Shown piece after piece: positions 1-10,371 of a stretch of 59,815 bases of DNA. Both the position numbers and the translations under genes were made by a program. Origin of the DNA: Bradyrhizobium manausense (GTDB taxonomy: Bacteria; Pseudomonadota; Alphaproteobacteria; Rhizobiales; Xanthobacteraceae); assembly GCF_001440035.1 (NCBI RefSeq), contig NZ_LJYG01000032.1, forward strand, positions 1 to 59,815. The letters are read 5' to 3'. The notes beneath the pieces are model-generated. The model searched no databases, was not told the DNA's origin, and saw only the letters and a list, made by a program, of their open reading frames with translations. Positions within the stretch are counted from its first letter, which is position 1. The number at the start of each line of letters is the position of its first letter.

Positions 1-809
1 TTCACGCTCACGCCCGCGGTGCTGTATCCCGCCGCCACAGCTGTCTTACCATAGGCATAGGCGCCGCCGTAGACCGGGTTCTCAATGATCCGGTGGATGG
101 CAGAGTAGTTTGGTCGCCGCCAGGCCGTGTCGCCGTTGGTCTGCTTCACCGGCAGATCGAGATTGTACTCGTGGAGCCAGCAGAGCGCCTGTCGCGCGCT
201 TCCCAGTTCCTCGACCTTGTCGAACACCAGCTTGATCGCTTCCTGGACACGCCGATCCGGGTCTTTCTCATAACGGTCGCCGGCCTTCACGAAGCCGACG
301 GGCGCTGTCACAACCAGCTCGCCCCGGCGCGCCTTCTCGTATCGGGCCGAGAGCGAGCGCTGGCGCAACAGATCCAGCTCGTACTCGTTGAGGCTGCCCT
401 TGAGCCCGAGCAGCAGGCGGTCGTTGCCGTGCCTTGGCGCATAGATGGTCTCTTGATCGACCAGAACGGTATCGACCACGCGGCACATCTCGATGAGTTG
501 CTGCCAATCCCGGCTGTTGCGGGCGAAGCGCGAGACCTCGCGGGCGCCAACCGCACCAACCTTGCCAAGGCAAACCTCCGCCACCATTCGCTCGAATCCG
601 GCGCGTTGTATGCCGCCGGCGGCTGAACGACCGAGATCATCATCGATCACCTCAATTTCTAACCACCCGAGTGCCGTCAGCCGGTCTCGCATGGCGTATT
701 GCAGCGCGCTGCTCTCGCGATTGTGCAACACCTGATGGGCCGAAGACTGGCGCACGTAAAGAATCGCCTTGCGCTCCAGATGATGAGGCCTGACCTTGTC
801 AGAGATCAT
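1..809 (-). CDS. Large serine recombinase (resolvase/invertase family), 3' end outside window
   Basis: About 269 codons are visible on the minus strand and the frame is open to the left edge, so the C terminus is missing. The N terminus has the YVRQSS motif with the likely nucleophilic serine near residue 22, then [10 protein letters not shown] and a long helical stretch ([13 protein letters not shown]), the order of a resolvase catalytic domain. A recombinase-type region follows ([17 protein letters not shown], then a segment about binding and zinc-ribbon entry). Such enzymes cut and rejoin DNA through a 5'-phosphoserine intermediate and move or excise elements. The start ATG (809-807) overlaps the stop of the preceding gene as ATGA, which suggests translational coupling. 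No frame break is visible in the part seen. Confidence 0.88.
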   Translation of the reverse strand, partial: MISDKVRPHHLERKAILYVRQSSAHQVLHNRESSALQYAMRDRLTALGWLEIEVIDDDLGRSAAGGIQRAGFERMVAEVCLGKVGAVGAREVSRFARNSRDWQQLIEMCRVVDTVLVDQETIYAPRHGNDRLLLGLKGSLNEYELDLLRQRSLSARYEKARRGELVVTAPVGFVKAGDRYEKDPDRRVQEAIKLVFDKVEELGSARQALCWLHEYNLDLPVKQTNGDTAWRRPNYSAIHRIIENPVYGGAYAYGKTAVAAGYSTAGVSV

Positions 810-1519
810 GATCGACCTCCTTCGCGCGTGGCGTCGCTGTTATCGCAGCATGGTCGAGGATCAACTGCGTCATCAGGCTCGTGAGCGCTGCCCGCGCTTC
901 TGCTGGCAGATCCAGCCATGTGGGCGCGCCGATGGCGCCGTTCGACAGGCCACTCCCGAACAGATCCATCTGATGCTGCGGCCGCGGTTGTCGATTGTGT
1001 CGGTATCCGCTCCCTGGCACTGCCGTCTGCCGTGACATGAGTCTCTCCCGGATTCTGGTCGTGAGAGGCTCTGGATGCGCCAGAAAGCAGGGCAGCTGAT
1101 GGCGTTCGATCCTTCAACGCCAGATCGAGAAGCGCAGAGAGCGCCGCAAGTGCGTCAACGCTGACAAACGGCTGAGCCGTCAAAGGCTCAGCGTCAGGGC
1201 ATGCTGCCCGATCGAACATCCATGCCGGAACCTCCAACCATCGATCCGCTTGCGATCCATCAAGAGAGCAGCGGAAAGCGACATCATCAGCCTTCTCGAC
1301 GCTTCCATGAACGCAAACTCGGCGACCAAACCAGGGATGATGTCGATAAAGAACCTCGCGAAGAACGGTCCTGTGGGCGTTCTTGAGCTTTGTTGTATAA
1401 CGAAGAGCGGCCCCATGGGGCGATCGGCAACAGACCGCCGATTTTGCTGCAAACCCACCTTGGCGCATCCAGCCCGCCAACGTGACAGAGGCGCAAAACT
1501 CTAGGTCTGGGTGGTCCAA
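806..1519 (-). CDS. Conserved partner protein of the serine recombinase, function unknown
   Basis: The 237-codon gene lies directly upstream of the recombinase and ends in a 4-base ATGA overlap with its start. The N-terminal half is rich in conserved-looking motifs ([48 protein letters not shown]). The C-terminal third is low-complexity, Ser/Arg/Ala-rich and probably disordered. I recall similar proteins encoded beside this recombinase type in rhizobia, so it may be an accessory or directionality factor, but that role is inference. There is no signal peptide or membrane segment. Confidence 0.7.
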   Translation of the reverse strand: MDHPDLEFCASVTLAGWMRQGGFAAKSAVCCRSPHGAALRYTTKLKNAHRTVLREVLYRHHPWFGRRVCVHGSVEKADDVAFRCSLDGSQADRWLEVPAWMFDRAACPDAEPLTAQPFVSVDALAALSALLDLALKDRTPSAALLSGASRASHDQNPGETHVTADGSARERIPTQSTTAAAASDGSVREWPVERRHRRAHMAGSASRSAGSAHEPDDAVDPRPCCDNSDATREGGRS

Positions 1520-1670
1520 ACTTCGGTCTCGCTCCAGAGTCAGGCCGGACTCTAACTCCTTCTGGAGGAAATACTCAGTGGCAGGTCACAACTCTTAAAC
1601 CATGCAACATGGTCTCGCCGCGCTTTCTAACTTCCTCATCGCGGCTTGAAAGGGTGCCAAGTTTTTGTCC

Positions 1671-4600
1671 TTACATTGCGAATTGGGAGCGCCCATTGGC
1701 CGTGCGGCGGTTAGCTCTGAGACGGTATTGGAGTGCCCGCCGATCCGCGACGAGGTTGTCGAGGTTTAGCAGCTCTGGCCGTTGCCCTTGCGACAATTGG
1801 CTAACCAGCTCTCGCGTGCCGTCCACCACGTAGACGCCGCAATCGCAACTGTTCTGCTGCTGAGCCATTCGGGATTGCTCCAGGCGAGCATGCAGCACTT
1901 CTGCGAGCTTTGCTGCATAGGTGTGATTGCGTCCTCCGGCGGAGTCGTAGTGATAGGCAACCGGCCCTTCCGGCGCGCCGCGATCAAGGAGCAGCAAGGA
2001 CCAATGGCGGCCGCCATTCTCCTCATCGTCATTTACTGGCATAAACACGAAGCGGGCGGTATCGTTGCCATTCTGGTCATTGACGATTCCCTGCAGGTTT
2101 TCCAGGAGGACGTCCTCGTTCAGGGTCCTTCGCAGCAGATGGGCTGTCGCGGGCTCCACGAATCGAGACCGGGCCGCCAGATCCGGATTGTCCCTCTGCA
2201 ACTCCTGCACCAGGAGTGCGTAATCCGCCCGGATATGCTCATCGCCCAACCATTCCAGGTCCTCGAGCACGCGCCCGCTGGAGCCGTAGATCGAGGCTGT
2301 CGGATCCCAAGTTCCGGCCGGAGCACCGGAGGGCGGCGTGCGCGGAAGGGCATAGTGAGCATCGTCACGCAGCTCGTGCGGTATGGACGGCGATTGAGCC
2401 GCAATAGGCAAAGATGGCGCGGTTTCCCAAGCCTGCCAAAGACTCCAATCAAGGTCAAACGGCATCTGTGGCGACCAGGTTGAGCTGGACCTGGATTCCG
2501 ACCGTCGAACTTGTTCTACCTCCTGTGTCTGCTCAAAGGTGGTCCTCTCGTACGGCCGGCTTTCTTCCTCTATCTCCCCAAGCAGATCCTGATCGTCACC
2601 TTCCGGGGGAAGCTCCTCTGGCCAATTGTGCTCCGGAGCGACGCTCTCAACGTCTCTCAAGCGGACTGTGATCCATGCTATTCCGCCCTCGGACTGGGAG
2701 TTCCGGAGACGATCTAGAGCCGTAGGAAGGGCCCGCTTCTTCCGACCTTTTTCGAATTCCGCTGCATCGTTGTCTATCGACTCTTCGTTGAGCCGAGCAG
2801 CGAGTCCCGACTTGTTGTTTGCAAATAGCCACTGGCTGAATCTGCGAAGAGGACGAACATATTGGGTCTTGGCCGTGTTCGCCTCATACCCCGCGTCGAT
2901 GAGCACGGGCTCGAGTCCTGCAATAAGAGACGCGTCCGCAACGTAAAAAGGAGCGGGAATGCGTTTGCTCGCTCCATTCCGGAGATGAGCCACCGCTGCG
3001 TTGATAGCTCTGTAACCTCCGGCCTCTTTATATAGCCTGGCATCTTGATCCAGTTCATTGAGCGACGGGTCGTTAAGTTGGGCATCAATGCCGTGCTTGT
3101 TGTTTCGGCGAAGGTAGCGACTGAACTCGCTGAGCATGGACGCATAGATGTTAGCCGTACCTGAAGTACCCTCAGTCGCAGCTTTCATTTTGTACTTCTT
3201 GATGAGATCCGCATCGCCGGGATAGAGAGAATCGTCAACCGCTCCTGCGTTGGGCATAACTGCCCCGGCCGACTGCCAGATCGTGTCGAGACGTTGCGGA
3301 CTTAATATCCTCTGCCTCTTCGCTGCTGTGAACTCCACCGTTCTCTGCTCATAATTGATGAGCACCTCCTCACCTGGTGGGAGATTGTTGATGTCAAGTC
3401 CATGCAGCAGCTCACCTGACGCCTGCTGGTGCTCACGGTCCCAGTTCAAGGCGTGAAAAGCCCCGCTGGGATCGGGCGCGTGACGCTCATGGGCCGATGG
3501 CTCGAGAGACATCTGATGATTACTCTCCCAAGCGAGCTCCTCTGGCCAGCTGAAGGCTTCCTCGGGAACATCCTGATCGTCCTCCCCCGGGGGGAGCTCC
3601 TCGGGCCAACTGAAAGGCCCATGCGAGGCGCTGGGCTGCGCTGCGGACTTCCCCGTCCCCTTAACTCGCTGTGCGATTGGAGCAATTCCGCGGGTCGACT
3701 TGAACTCCCGAAGATGAGCTAATGCTATACCGATGAAGCGATCACCGGACTTCTCGGCATCCTGATCCAGCGATTTGTCCTCAAGCCGAACGTTGATGGC
3801 CGGCTTCTCGCTGAGCAAGAGCCAATGGCTTAGCCTGCGAAGAGCACGTACATTGGCATCTGCGGTACTCTCCCGGTAATTTGCCAGAACCATTGCTTCC
3901 TTAAGCCCTGAGATGAAAGACGCATCCTCAGGATGAATTGGGCGCGTGCTAGGCCCCAAGTCAGCAAGGGGTCCGCGACGAGAACGTCCCTTCGACCGGG
4001 TGGGGAACTCGATCCGCTCGCCTGCAGCATGCGATTGGGTGGAGTATTCGTACGCGCTTACATGCATCGTGGGTCGCACCTCAGGCAATGCTGCATCCAC
4101 GTCGTGCGCGGAGGCCTGCGGCACACGCCCGTCTAAGTTATCGCTCTCGCTGAGCTGGTGCTCACTGGGAAGGCCTTGCGAATTCTTCAAAGCACCCAGT
4201 CTCTCCGCTGGTCTCACCTCCGGGGTGTCTTGCTCATTGTTGATGAGGACTTCCTCGCTTGGAGAGAGATTGCTCCAACCCATCAGCTCGTCCAGAAGGT
4301 GATTGTTGTCGCGGGGCCCGTTGAAAGGACCCAAGGACTCGTCACCGTCAGCCGCGGCGCCAGGTTGCTCAGCCGGCCCCTCGAGTTCGATTGCTCGGGC
4401 GCCTGCCGCCGATTCTCGTAAGTGAGACAGAGCAGCACGGATCTTCAGATTACTGCCGGGCTCGTTCCTATAGCTCGTGACATCTTCATCCAACGACTTA
4501 TTAAAAAGCCGAGCAGCAAATCCCGGTTTGTTGCCCTTGCGAAGGTACTCACTGAAGCTACTAAGAGCGGTTGCGTATTTGTTCGCAGTTTTGCGGTTCG

Positions 4601-7088
4601 TGGTGACGGTTGCTTTGTATTCTTTAATAAGGGCCGCATCATCATCGTAGGGATTCCAGTCAGCGCGGCTTGCGATCGGCTTGCTTCTGCTTTCCAACTT
4701 GGATACCCGGAGATGACCTAATGCCGTAAGGATGGACCGGTTCTTAGTCTTGTCGAATGCCTTGGTATCTTCATCCAGCGACTCGTGGTTAAGCCGAGCA
4801 GCAATTTCCGGCTTGTTGTTTTTAAGGAGCCAACGCCCCAATCTGAGAAGAGCATTGACATTGTCCCTGATGCTGCGGGGTTTGAAGCCGCGTTTGATGA
4901 GCGCTGGTCTTAGTTCTTCGATAAGGTACGCGTCCCGGGAATAAAGAGGATCTCCGATCAGACCTGCGAAAGCCCAAGGCGACTGGCCCGGCTGCAGCGC
5001 GGAAGCCCCGGGCATCGTCCCACGGCGTTCCTGCGACGCGCGGGTGTATTCATGCGCGCTCGCCTGCATGATGGGCTGGGTCGCCGGTGGTGACGCAGTG
5101 AGCTGCGCGGTTGGCTCAAGCGTCGACGACGCTTCGTCCATCATCTCCCAAGACAAATTCTGATCGTGCCCCCCCGTAGGAAGGACCGCCGCCCCGCTGA
5201 CAGCTCCCAGCGATGCGCTGTGCTGTGTAGCATCATCTCCAGCGAATCTCGGCTGTGTCACGACCGCACGTTCAGGTCGGGAGGGAAGCTGGCGCTCAAG
5301 CCCCATCGTTAGGGCGGCCGCCGGCGATTTTAGGAAATGAGCGAGTGCGGTACGGATCTTCCGTTTACCGCCGGAGTCTTTATAGCCCTCGACATCCTTA
5401 TCTAGTTCATGCAGCGACCGGTTGGCGAGCCGAGCAGCAATGCCCGCCTTGATTTTGTTCCGCAGATAGTTACTGAAGTCGGCCAGAAGGGTTGCGTAGC
5501 TCTTGGCGGTATCTTGAGTGATCCCTTGCGCAGGCGCTGCTTTGTATTGATTGATGAGCACCGCATCATCGGGATAAGGATTCAGAACAGTGCGTTTCAC
5601 GCGCGGCGGCGCTACTTCCGTCGACCGAGGAGCCCTGAGAAGAGCTAAGGCCGTAACGACGGACGATGAACCATAGCTCCTCTCGAACTCTTCGACATCC
5701 TGGCTGAGTGAGTCGTCGTGCAACCGAGCAGCAATGCCGGGCCTGCTGTTTGCAAAGAGCCAACGAGCCAAGCTGAGAAGATGCTCTCCATTGGACCCAA
5801 CGATGGTCTCCTCAAGCCCCACGATAAGGGATGCGTCATCGGAATAAAGAGGGCGCATGCTGCCATCGACGTAAACCCCAGTTGACTCGCGCGGCTGCAG
5901 CACCGAGGCGCCCAACATCGCTCCACCGTCTCCACGATGAGACGCTGGAGTGTCTTCTGGCGCACTCCCTGGCATGATGAGCGGCGTCTGCTCTGGCGAT
6001 GCTCCGTCTTGCGAGGTTGTCTCGGGAGACGACGAGGGGCTGGCTTCGTCCGTCGTGCCCGAAGCTAGATCCCCATCGTGCCCTTCCGCACGAAGGACCT
6101 CTGGCCACTGGATGGCTAGCTCCGATGCGCTGTGCTGCGCAGCGACGCCCCCAACGGATGGCGACTCCATCAGGATCGCGTCTTTCAAAGGAGCTGGCAG
6201 CACCTGACGCTCGAGTTCTATCGCTTGGGCGCCCGCTCGGGACTTTCGGAGACGCGCCAGTGCGGACCCGATCTGCGGGTCACGAACGGGCCCTTTCTTG
6301 TAGGCGCGGATATCTTCGTCTAGCGATTTATCGGAAAGCCGACCCGTAATGCTGCGTTTTTTCTTTTCACGCAGGTAGGCGCTGAACCTGCTAAGAGCAG
6401 TTGAATAGTTCCGGGCGGTAGATGTCCGTTCTTCGTTTTTGTACTCCTTGATGAGAGCTGCGTCCTCGGGATAAGGAGTCAACTCGGCGAGGCCAGCGAT
6501 CGGCACGACTCCGCCCGATAACTCGGCGGTGCGGAGATGGTCTAGCGCCTTGTGAACCTTTTTGGTACCACCCTTGCCTATGAACTCGGCGACATCAGCA
6601 GCCAGCGACTCGTCATCAAGCCGGGAAGCAATAGCCTCCTTCTTATTTTCAAAGAGCCAACGGTCCAAAGTAAGAAGATTACTTACATTGTTCCCTGCGG
6701 TGCGTTTCGCAGCTCCCCCTTTTATGAGAGCTGGCTCAAGTCTCAAGATAATAAGAGCATCCTGGGGGTAAACGGGGCGCTTGCTACCACCTGCCAAAAC
6801 TCCAGTTGACTGACTCCGCTCCAGCGCCGAGGCGGCCTCCATCGCTCCACCGCCTGCACTCTGCAATGCTGGCGCGCCTTCTGGCCCGCTCCCTTGCATG
6901 ATGGGCTGAGCCTCCGATGGCGATGCGCCGAGCTGATGAATGGGCGACGGCATCAGCGCCCGGCTGCCTGAATTGCCGATCTCGCTCAGCTGCTGCTCAA
7001 AGGCCGCCGCGGACGGAGCCGGTGAGTTCTCTTGCGGCTCCGCACTGCCCGATTGTTGACGCATCCAGTTGGTTGATGGGAACTCCAC
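1671..7088 (-). CDS. nopD: NopD-like type III effector, giant Ulp1/C48 SUMO protease with nine internal repeats
   Basis: The 1805-codon protein ends in a C48 (Ulp1-type) cysteine protease domain (about residues 1600-1790) with an intact triad: His1695 in GGRHWSLL, Asp1715 in YHYDSAGG and Cys1750 in NSCDCGVYV, numbered from the first start. NopD and XopD relatives are injected into host cells and remove SUMO from plant proteins. Residues about 105-1475 hold nine roughly 80-residue repeats of two alternating kinds, one with an LI.GL...WLF.N core and one with LIKEYK...FS.YLR, both ending SLD.D...ALAHLR. Spacers carry a shorter repeated WPEEL...DDQD motif. The first start is GTG (7088); ATG at 7064 is the alternative, and both have weak ribosome sites. 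A tts box lies about 170 bases upstream. The protein looks longer than the NopD proteins I know of, mainly because of the repeats. The frame is unbroken. Confidence 0.9.
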   Translation of the reverse strand: MEFPSTNWMRQQSGSAEPQENSPAPSAAAFEQQLSEIGNSGSRALMPSPIHQLGASPSEAQPIMQGSGPEGAPALQSAGGGAMEAASALERSQSTGVLAGGSKRPVYPQDALIILRLEPALIKGGAAKRTAGNNVSNLLTLDRWLFENKKEAIASRLDDESLAADVAEFIGKGGTKKVHKALDHLRTAELSGGVVPIAGLAELTPYPEDAALIKEYKNEERTSTARNYSTALSRFSAYLREKKKRSITGRLSDKSLDEDIRAYKKGPVRDPQIGSALARLRKSRAGAQAIELERQVLPAPLKDAILMESPSVGGVAAQHSASELAIQWPEVLRAEGHDGDLASGTTDEASPSSSPETTSQDGASPEQTPLIMPGSAPEDTPASHRGDGGAMLGASVLQPRESTGVYVDGSMRPLYSDDASLIVGLEETIVGSNGEHLLSLARWLFANSRPGIAARLHDDSLSQDVEEFERSYGSSSVVTALALLRAPRSTEVAPPRVKRTVLNPYPDDAVLINQYKAAPAQGITQDTAKSYATLLADFSNYLRNKIKAGIAARLANRSLHELDKDVEGYKDSGGKRKIRTALAHFLKSPAAALTMGLERQLPSRPERAVVTQPRFAGDDATQHSASLGAVSGAAVLPTGGHDQNLSWEMMDEASSTLEPTAQLTASPPATQPIMQASAHEYTRASQERRGTMPGASALQPGQSPWAFAGLIGDPLYSRDAYLIEELRPALIKRGFKPRSIRDNVNALLRLGRWLLKNNKPEIAARLNHESLDEDTKAFDKTKNRSILTALGHLRVSKLESRSKPIASRADWNPYDDDAALIKEYKATVTTNRKTANKYATALSSFSEYLRKGNKPGFAARLFNKSLDEDVTSYRNEPGSNLKIRAALSHLRESAAGARAIELEGPAEQPGAAADGDESLGPFNGPRDNNHLLDELMGWSNLSPSEEVLINNEQDTPEVRPAERLGALKNSQGLPSEHQLSESDNLDGRVPQASAHDVDAALPEVRPTMHVSAYEYSTQSHAAGERIEFPTRSKGRSRRGPLADLGPSTRPIHPEDASFISGLKEAMVLANYRESTADANVRALRRLSHWLLLSEKPAINVRLEDKSLDQDAEKSGDRFIGIALAHLREFKSTRGIAPIAQRVKGTGKSAAQPSASHGPFSWPEELPPGEDDQDVPEEAFSWPEELAWESNHQMSLEPSAHERHAPDPSGAFHALNWDREHQQASGELLHGLDINNLPPGEEVLINYEQRTVEFTAAKRQRILSPQRLDTIWQSAGAVMPNAGAVDDSLYPGDADLIKKYKMKAATEGTSGTANIYASMLSEFSRYLRRNNKHGIDAQLNDPSLNELDQDARLYKEAGGYRAINAAVAHLRNGASKRIPAPFYVADASLIAGLEPVLIDAGYEANTAKTQYVRPLRRFSQWLFANNKSGLAARLNEESIDNDAAEFEKGRKKRALPTALDRLRNSQSEGGIAWITVRLRDVESVAPEHNWPEELPPEGDDQDLLGEIEEESRPYERTTFEQTQEVEQVRRSESRSSSTWSPQMPFDLDWSLWQAWETAPSLPIAAQSPSIPHELRDDAHYALPRTPPSGAPAGTWDPTASIYGSSGRVLEDLEWLGDEHIRADYALLVQELQRDNPDLAARSRFVEPATAHLLRRTLNEDVLLENLQGIVNDQNGNDTARFVFMPVNDDEENGGRHWSLLLLDRGAPEGPVAYHYDSAGGRNHTYAAKLAEVLHARLEQSRMAQQQNSCDCGVYVVDGTRELVSQLSQGQRPELLNLDNLVADRRALQYRLRANRRTANGRSQFAM

Positions 7089-7256
7089 TCGTTCTCACTT
7101 TCGGATTATAGGCCAATTTGAAGCCTGGGGTCGGTTGTGATTTGTCACGGAATGAGCCGACTGCATCGGAGCCGAGCAAAAATTAGCGTGAACGCCCCAA
7201 CATGCCACGCGCTCCAGCGTTCTTGCATTGCGATCGCAGCAATGATTTCGTCCTAG

Positions 7257-7294
7257 AGACTGCTATGATCGATAGCTGTCGGGAACCTGACGAC
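7257..7294 (-). promoter_or_regulatory. tts box (TtsI-binding site) for the nopD-like gene
   Basis: Read on the minus strand from 7293 down, the site begins TCGTCAGGTTCCCGACAGCT. It matches the rhizobial tts box core TCGTCAGCTTNTCGAAAGCT at nearly all defined positions. It points at the nopD-like gene, whose start is about 170-210 bases downstream. TtsI is the two-component-type activator of rhizobial type III secretion genes, itself induced by NodD and flavonoids. Confidence 0.75.
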
Positions 7295-8982
7295 AACGCT
7301 CCTCCGAGTTCTGCGCAGGATGACGTGCGTACGTCGGACATAGGAGGCGAGCGTCAGGTCGTGCCCGGCCTGTGCCGTAGGTGCGGCCGCCGAGCTTCGG
7401 AACCATTTGCTTGAGCCGATCATAGAGCTTGAAGAGCACAGAAACGCAGCGGCAGCGCCGGACATGTTACCAGCCCCTGTTTTTGAAGAACCGATGTCCC
7501 GGACCCATTACAGGCGAATATATTGGACCGCCGGCACCTGAAGACGTTGGCTCCCCCGGTCGTTAAGCAAGCGCCGTTCCGATCCTTAGACGAATTGGGA
7601 CGCGCTCAAAGAGCGACGGCATGTGGGAAATCTCTAGCCGTTTGGTTTGCCAACGACGATCTCGTCTGGTTTAATTCCCGACACCTGGTCTGAAGCGCAA
7701 CGCGCGAGCACAAAAAGCCGAACTCTGACGCTTGGTCCTCGTGGTCCCACCGATACCTTCGTACTCGGCTCGTTTGCGGCGCAGCCCCGTCACAGAGCGA
7801 GCATGACGAGACGGTCCTGATCCGCCGACCGAGCCCCGATCGAGCACTGACTTAAGGCTTACGGACGAGCAGGGTCGGGATCAGATGGCCCTGGCGGATA
7901 GCACGCAATTCTGAACGCGGATCGGCCCGACTGGAGAGCCACACGACGCCGCTCCTAACGACCTGCTCGCAATCGGGTTGACAAGCACTCTCTCTCGCAT
8001 CATCGCGATTCGAAAGTGCTACGACAGCAACGGCGGTACACTGACCTCGGCCGTACAAGGCGGCCTAGCCTTGTTGTGCGATTGCCACTGCCGAGCTCGC
8101 GCAATGAGCGCCGCATTCGTCAAGCTTTTATCAAGCCAATGCCACGCGGTCTTCTGCCCTACAGCTCCCCGTGAACCTGCTCGACACACAGCCTGGCCGA
8201 GGCCGCAACCCCTGCCATTCTAGGTAGTTTTCCGCACCGGACATCTGGTTTGCATCGTTGTCTGTTTTACCCGGCGCTATTTTTTTTGGACGTAATCGTT
8301 TGACCTAGTGCCAAGTCTGACTTTTTTGGGCCGCCATTTGGCGGCCTTTCTTTCGGGCAATACGTAAGTCGACCGCATTTGCATTGTGGTACATACCGCC
8401 CATTACGCTTGAACTCATTCTTGCGAGCTCGGGCAAGCCGACGATCGGGTACAGACTGGTTTTGCCCCGCCCCAAAAGAAGCGAAGAGAACGGCACGTTG
8501 TGCCAAATGCACTCAATTCTGCGAACAGGCTAGTTGCGCACCGCCGTCGACATGAAGAACTTTGTGGGGACGGACACGCCGGGTCGGACAGCCGCACTCC
8601 GTTTTGTCTCACGGCTCGACTCTTTTCAGGGAATGTATGAATCGCTTAGCTCCGACCATACCTACGTATAAGTCAGCATACTCTCGTATGTGCGCGCGGT
8701 TCGAATGATGATTCCTGGGTATCATTTATGTTCCGTTTGTCGAGCCGCCCGAGCAACAGATATGTCTTGTATCGACGCGCCGACTGCGGAAAACGAAGTA
8801 CTTATTCTTGGCCGAACGTCGATTTGATCGCATTCCAAGCGTTTTCGTGTCCTCCACTTCGGCAAGCGTGTGCGCGTGTGTCAGCATGTCATACGCCGAC
8901 AGGCCGTTTCTCTCTGAAAGAGAGTTTTAATCGAGAATCGATATAGCCACTTGCATTAGGGTCATTCGCAGTCGGGGCGCCG
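7295..8982. other. Gene-poor spacer
   Basis: I see no convincing protein gene in these about 1.7 kb. Open frames on both strands are short, overlap each other and lack recognisable motifs. The only structured feature is a terminator-like hairpin near 8329. The tract separates the nopD promoter from the chemotaxis receptor and probably contains eroded insertion debris. Confidence 0.5.
8329..8352 (+). terminator. Orphan rho-independent terminator-like hairpin
   Basis: A perfect 7-base stem (GGCCGCC at 8329-8335, GGCGGCC at 8340-8346) with a 4-base loop is followed by TTTCTTTC on the plus strand. No intact gene ends just before it, so it may be left over from a lost gene. Confidence 0.4.
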
Positions 8983-10371
8983 ATGTGGCACAATCGAATA
9001 TCTAATCTCGCGCTGGTGTTGTCTGTTCCGGCTGCAACCGTGGCTGCCAATACAGACGTATTGTCAATTCACTTCTGGAGCGGGCTGCTCGTTGGTGGAT
9101 TAATGCTGGTTTTTTCGTTCGCGACATCGAAGCGAACAAAGGCCGCAGAACCAACTTTGGACGATAGGATGGCTATCAATGCGTTTGAGTCGCTTAAAGA
9201 CGGCATCGTAGTTTTCGACGCCGACAGCTGCGTCCTGAGCAACGATGCAGCAGCTCATATACTTGGCTTTTCTAATAGACAAGAAATGAGAGGGCTGGCA
9301 CTTGCCTCGCTTTCGCTTGATCCGCAGCCGAACGGCAAGAGCGTTGCGCAGATGTTCGAAGAGACCAATAAAGCGGTAATGGAAGCAGGCCATGTCGCAA
9401 TCGAGTGGTGGCTTCGCCGCAAAGATCAGACTTCCATTCCGGTCAGAACAAGTCTTGTTGTTTCCAACTTCGAAGGCCGCCCGATGGTCGTGAGCGGTTG
9501 GCAGGACATAACTGATCTGGTCCGCATGCGCGAGGAGAGGTTGAGCCTTGCGAACAATTTCGAGAACGACGTCTCGCGGGTTGTCGATGTTGTGGCGAAC
9601 TCCATAAGGAACATGCAAACAGTCTCGTCGACAATTAGATCGTCGACAGACAATGTTTGCCTTCGGACTGAGGGCATGACCGGGATCGTGAAAAAGACCG
9701 AGGAAAACTCGAGCGCCGTTGCGTCAGCTGCCCAAGAATTCTCCGCTTCAATCTCTGAGATCAGGAGGCAGGTCTCGACAGCGGCGAACATTTCGCAATC
9801 TGCACGGGATAAGACGGCGCACGCTGAAGCAACACTCAACGAGCTCGTTGCGTCGGTTACGAAGATCAGCAGCGTCGTCCAACTCATCGAGGGAATAGCA
9901 TCACAGACCAATTTGCTGGCGCTCAACGCGACGATTGAGGCCGCGCGAGCTGGGGAAGCGGGCAGAGGTTTTGCAGTGGTGGCAAGCGAAGTAAAGAATC
10001 TTGCGGCCCAGGCCGCAAAGGCGACGAGCGAGGTTGATGCTCAGATTCTTGCAATTCGTGAAAGGACGGGATTGACGACTGCGGCGATGGCTGACATCGC
10101 TGGGATCATAGACAAGATGCGCGAAATATCGAGGAGCATATCGGCTGAGATAGAAGCGCAATCGATTGTCACAAATGACATCTCGAAGCGCATCACACTC
10201 ATTAGTTCGGATATGGGCGAGGCATCTCGAGATATTGACCGACTGAATGATGCATCGCGCGCCTCTGGCTCGTCGGCCGGCCAGGTCGTTGATAACGTCC
10301 AAGAGCTGAGCACGAATCTTGGTTCGTTGGAGGGACAGGTCAATGACTTCTTGATCAAAATACGGGCGTAG
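8983..10371 (+). CDS. Methyl-accepting chemotaxis protein with PAS domain
   Basis: This 462-residue receptor starts with two short hydrophobic segments (about residues 7-25 and 30-47) and almost no periplasmic loop. A PAS-type sensor domain follows (about 60-180, with [18 protein letters not shown] and [10 protein letters not shown]). The C-terminal half is a signalling coiled coil with the conserved hairpin tip [20 protein letters not shown], which contacts CheA and CheW. The absence of a large external domain suggests sensing of an internal or redox signal through PAS, possibly with a cofactor; that is inference. The gene stands alone, and an imperfect GC hairpin follows its stop (from about 10374). 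Confidence 0.92.
   Translation: MWHNRISNLALVLSVPAATVAANTDVLSIHFWSGLLVGGLMLVFSFATSKRTKAAEPTLDDRMAINAFESLKDGIVVFDADSCVLSNDAAAHILGFSNRQEMRGLALASLSLDPQPNGKSVAQMFEETNKAVMEAGHVAIEWWLRRKDQTSIPVRTSLVVSNFEGRPMVVSGWQDITDLVRMREERLSLANNFENDVSRVVDVVANSIRNMQTVSSTIRSSTDNVCLRTEGMTGIVKKTEENSSAVASAAQEFSASISEIRRQVSTAANISQSARDKTAHAEATLNELVASVTKISSVVQLIEGIASQTNLLALNATIEAARAGEAGRGFAVVASEVKNLAAQAAKATSEVDAQILAIRERTGLTTAAMADIAGIIDKMREISRSISAEIEAQSIVTNDISKRITLISSDMGEASRDIDRLNDASRASGSSAGQVVDNVQELSTNLGSLEGQVNDFLIKIRA

Noticed and set aside
93..626. Open frame of 177 codons on the plus strand
   Set aside because: It lies opposite the serine recombinase, whose motifs are unmistakable; the plus frame has no motif and is a shadow of the GC-rich gene.
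1782..2483. Open frame of 233 codons on the plus strand inside the nopD-like gene
   Set aside because: It is antisense to the protease domain with its intact triad and shows no family features.
2700..6900. Regular spacing of similar sequences resembling a repeat array
   Set aside because: The period of about 600-900 bases and coding continuity show protein repeats of the nopD-like gene, not CRISPR; no CRISPR array or cas gene is visible in the window.
8110..8140. tts-like sequence on the plus strand (TCGTCAAGCTTTTATCAAGC)
   Set aside because: It needs a one-base insertion to match the consensus, and no gene begins within 800 bases downstream.
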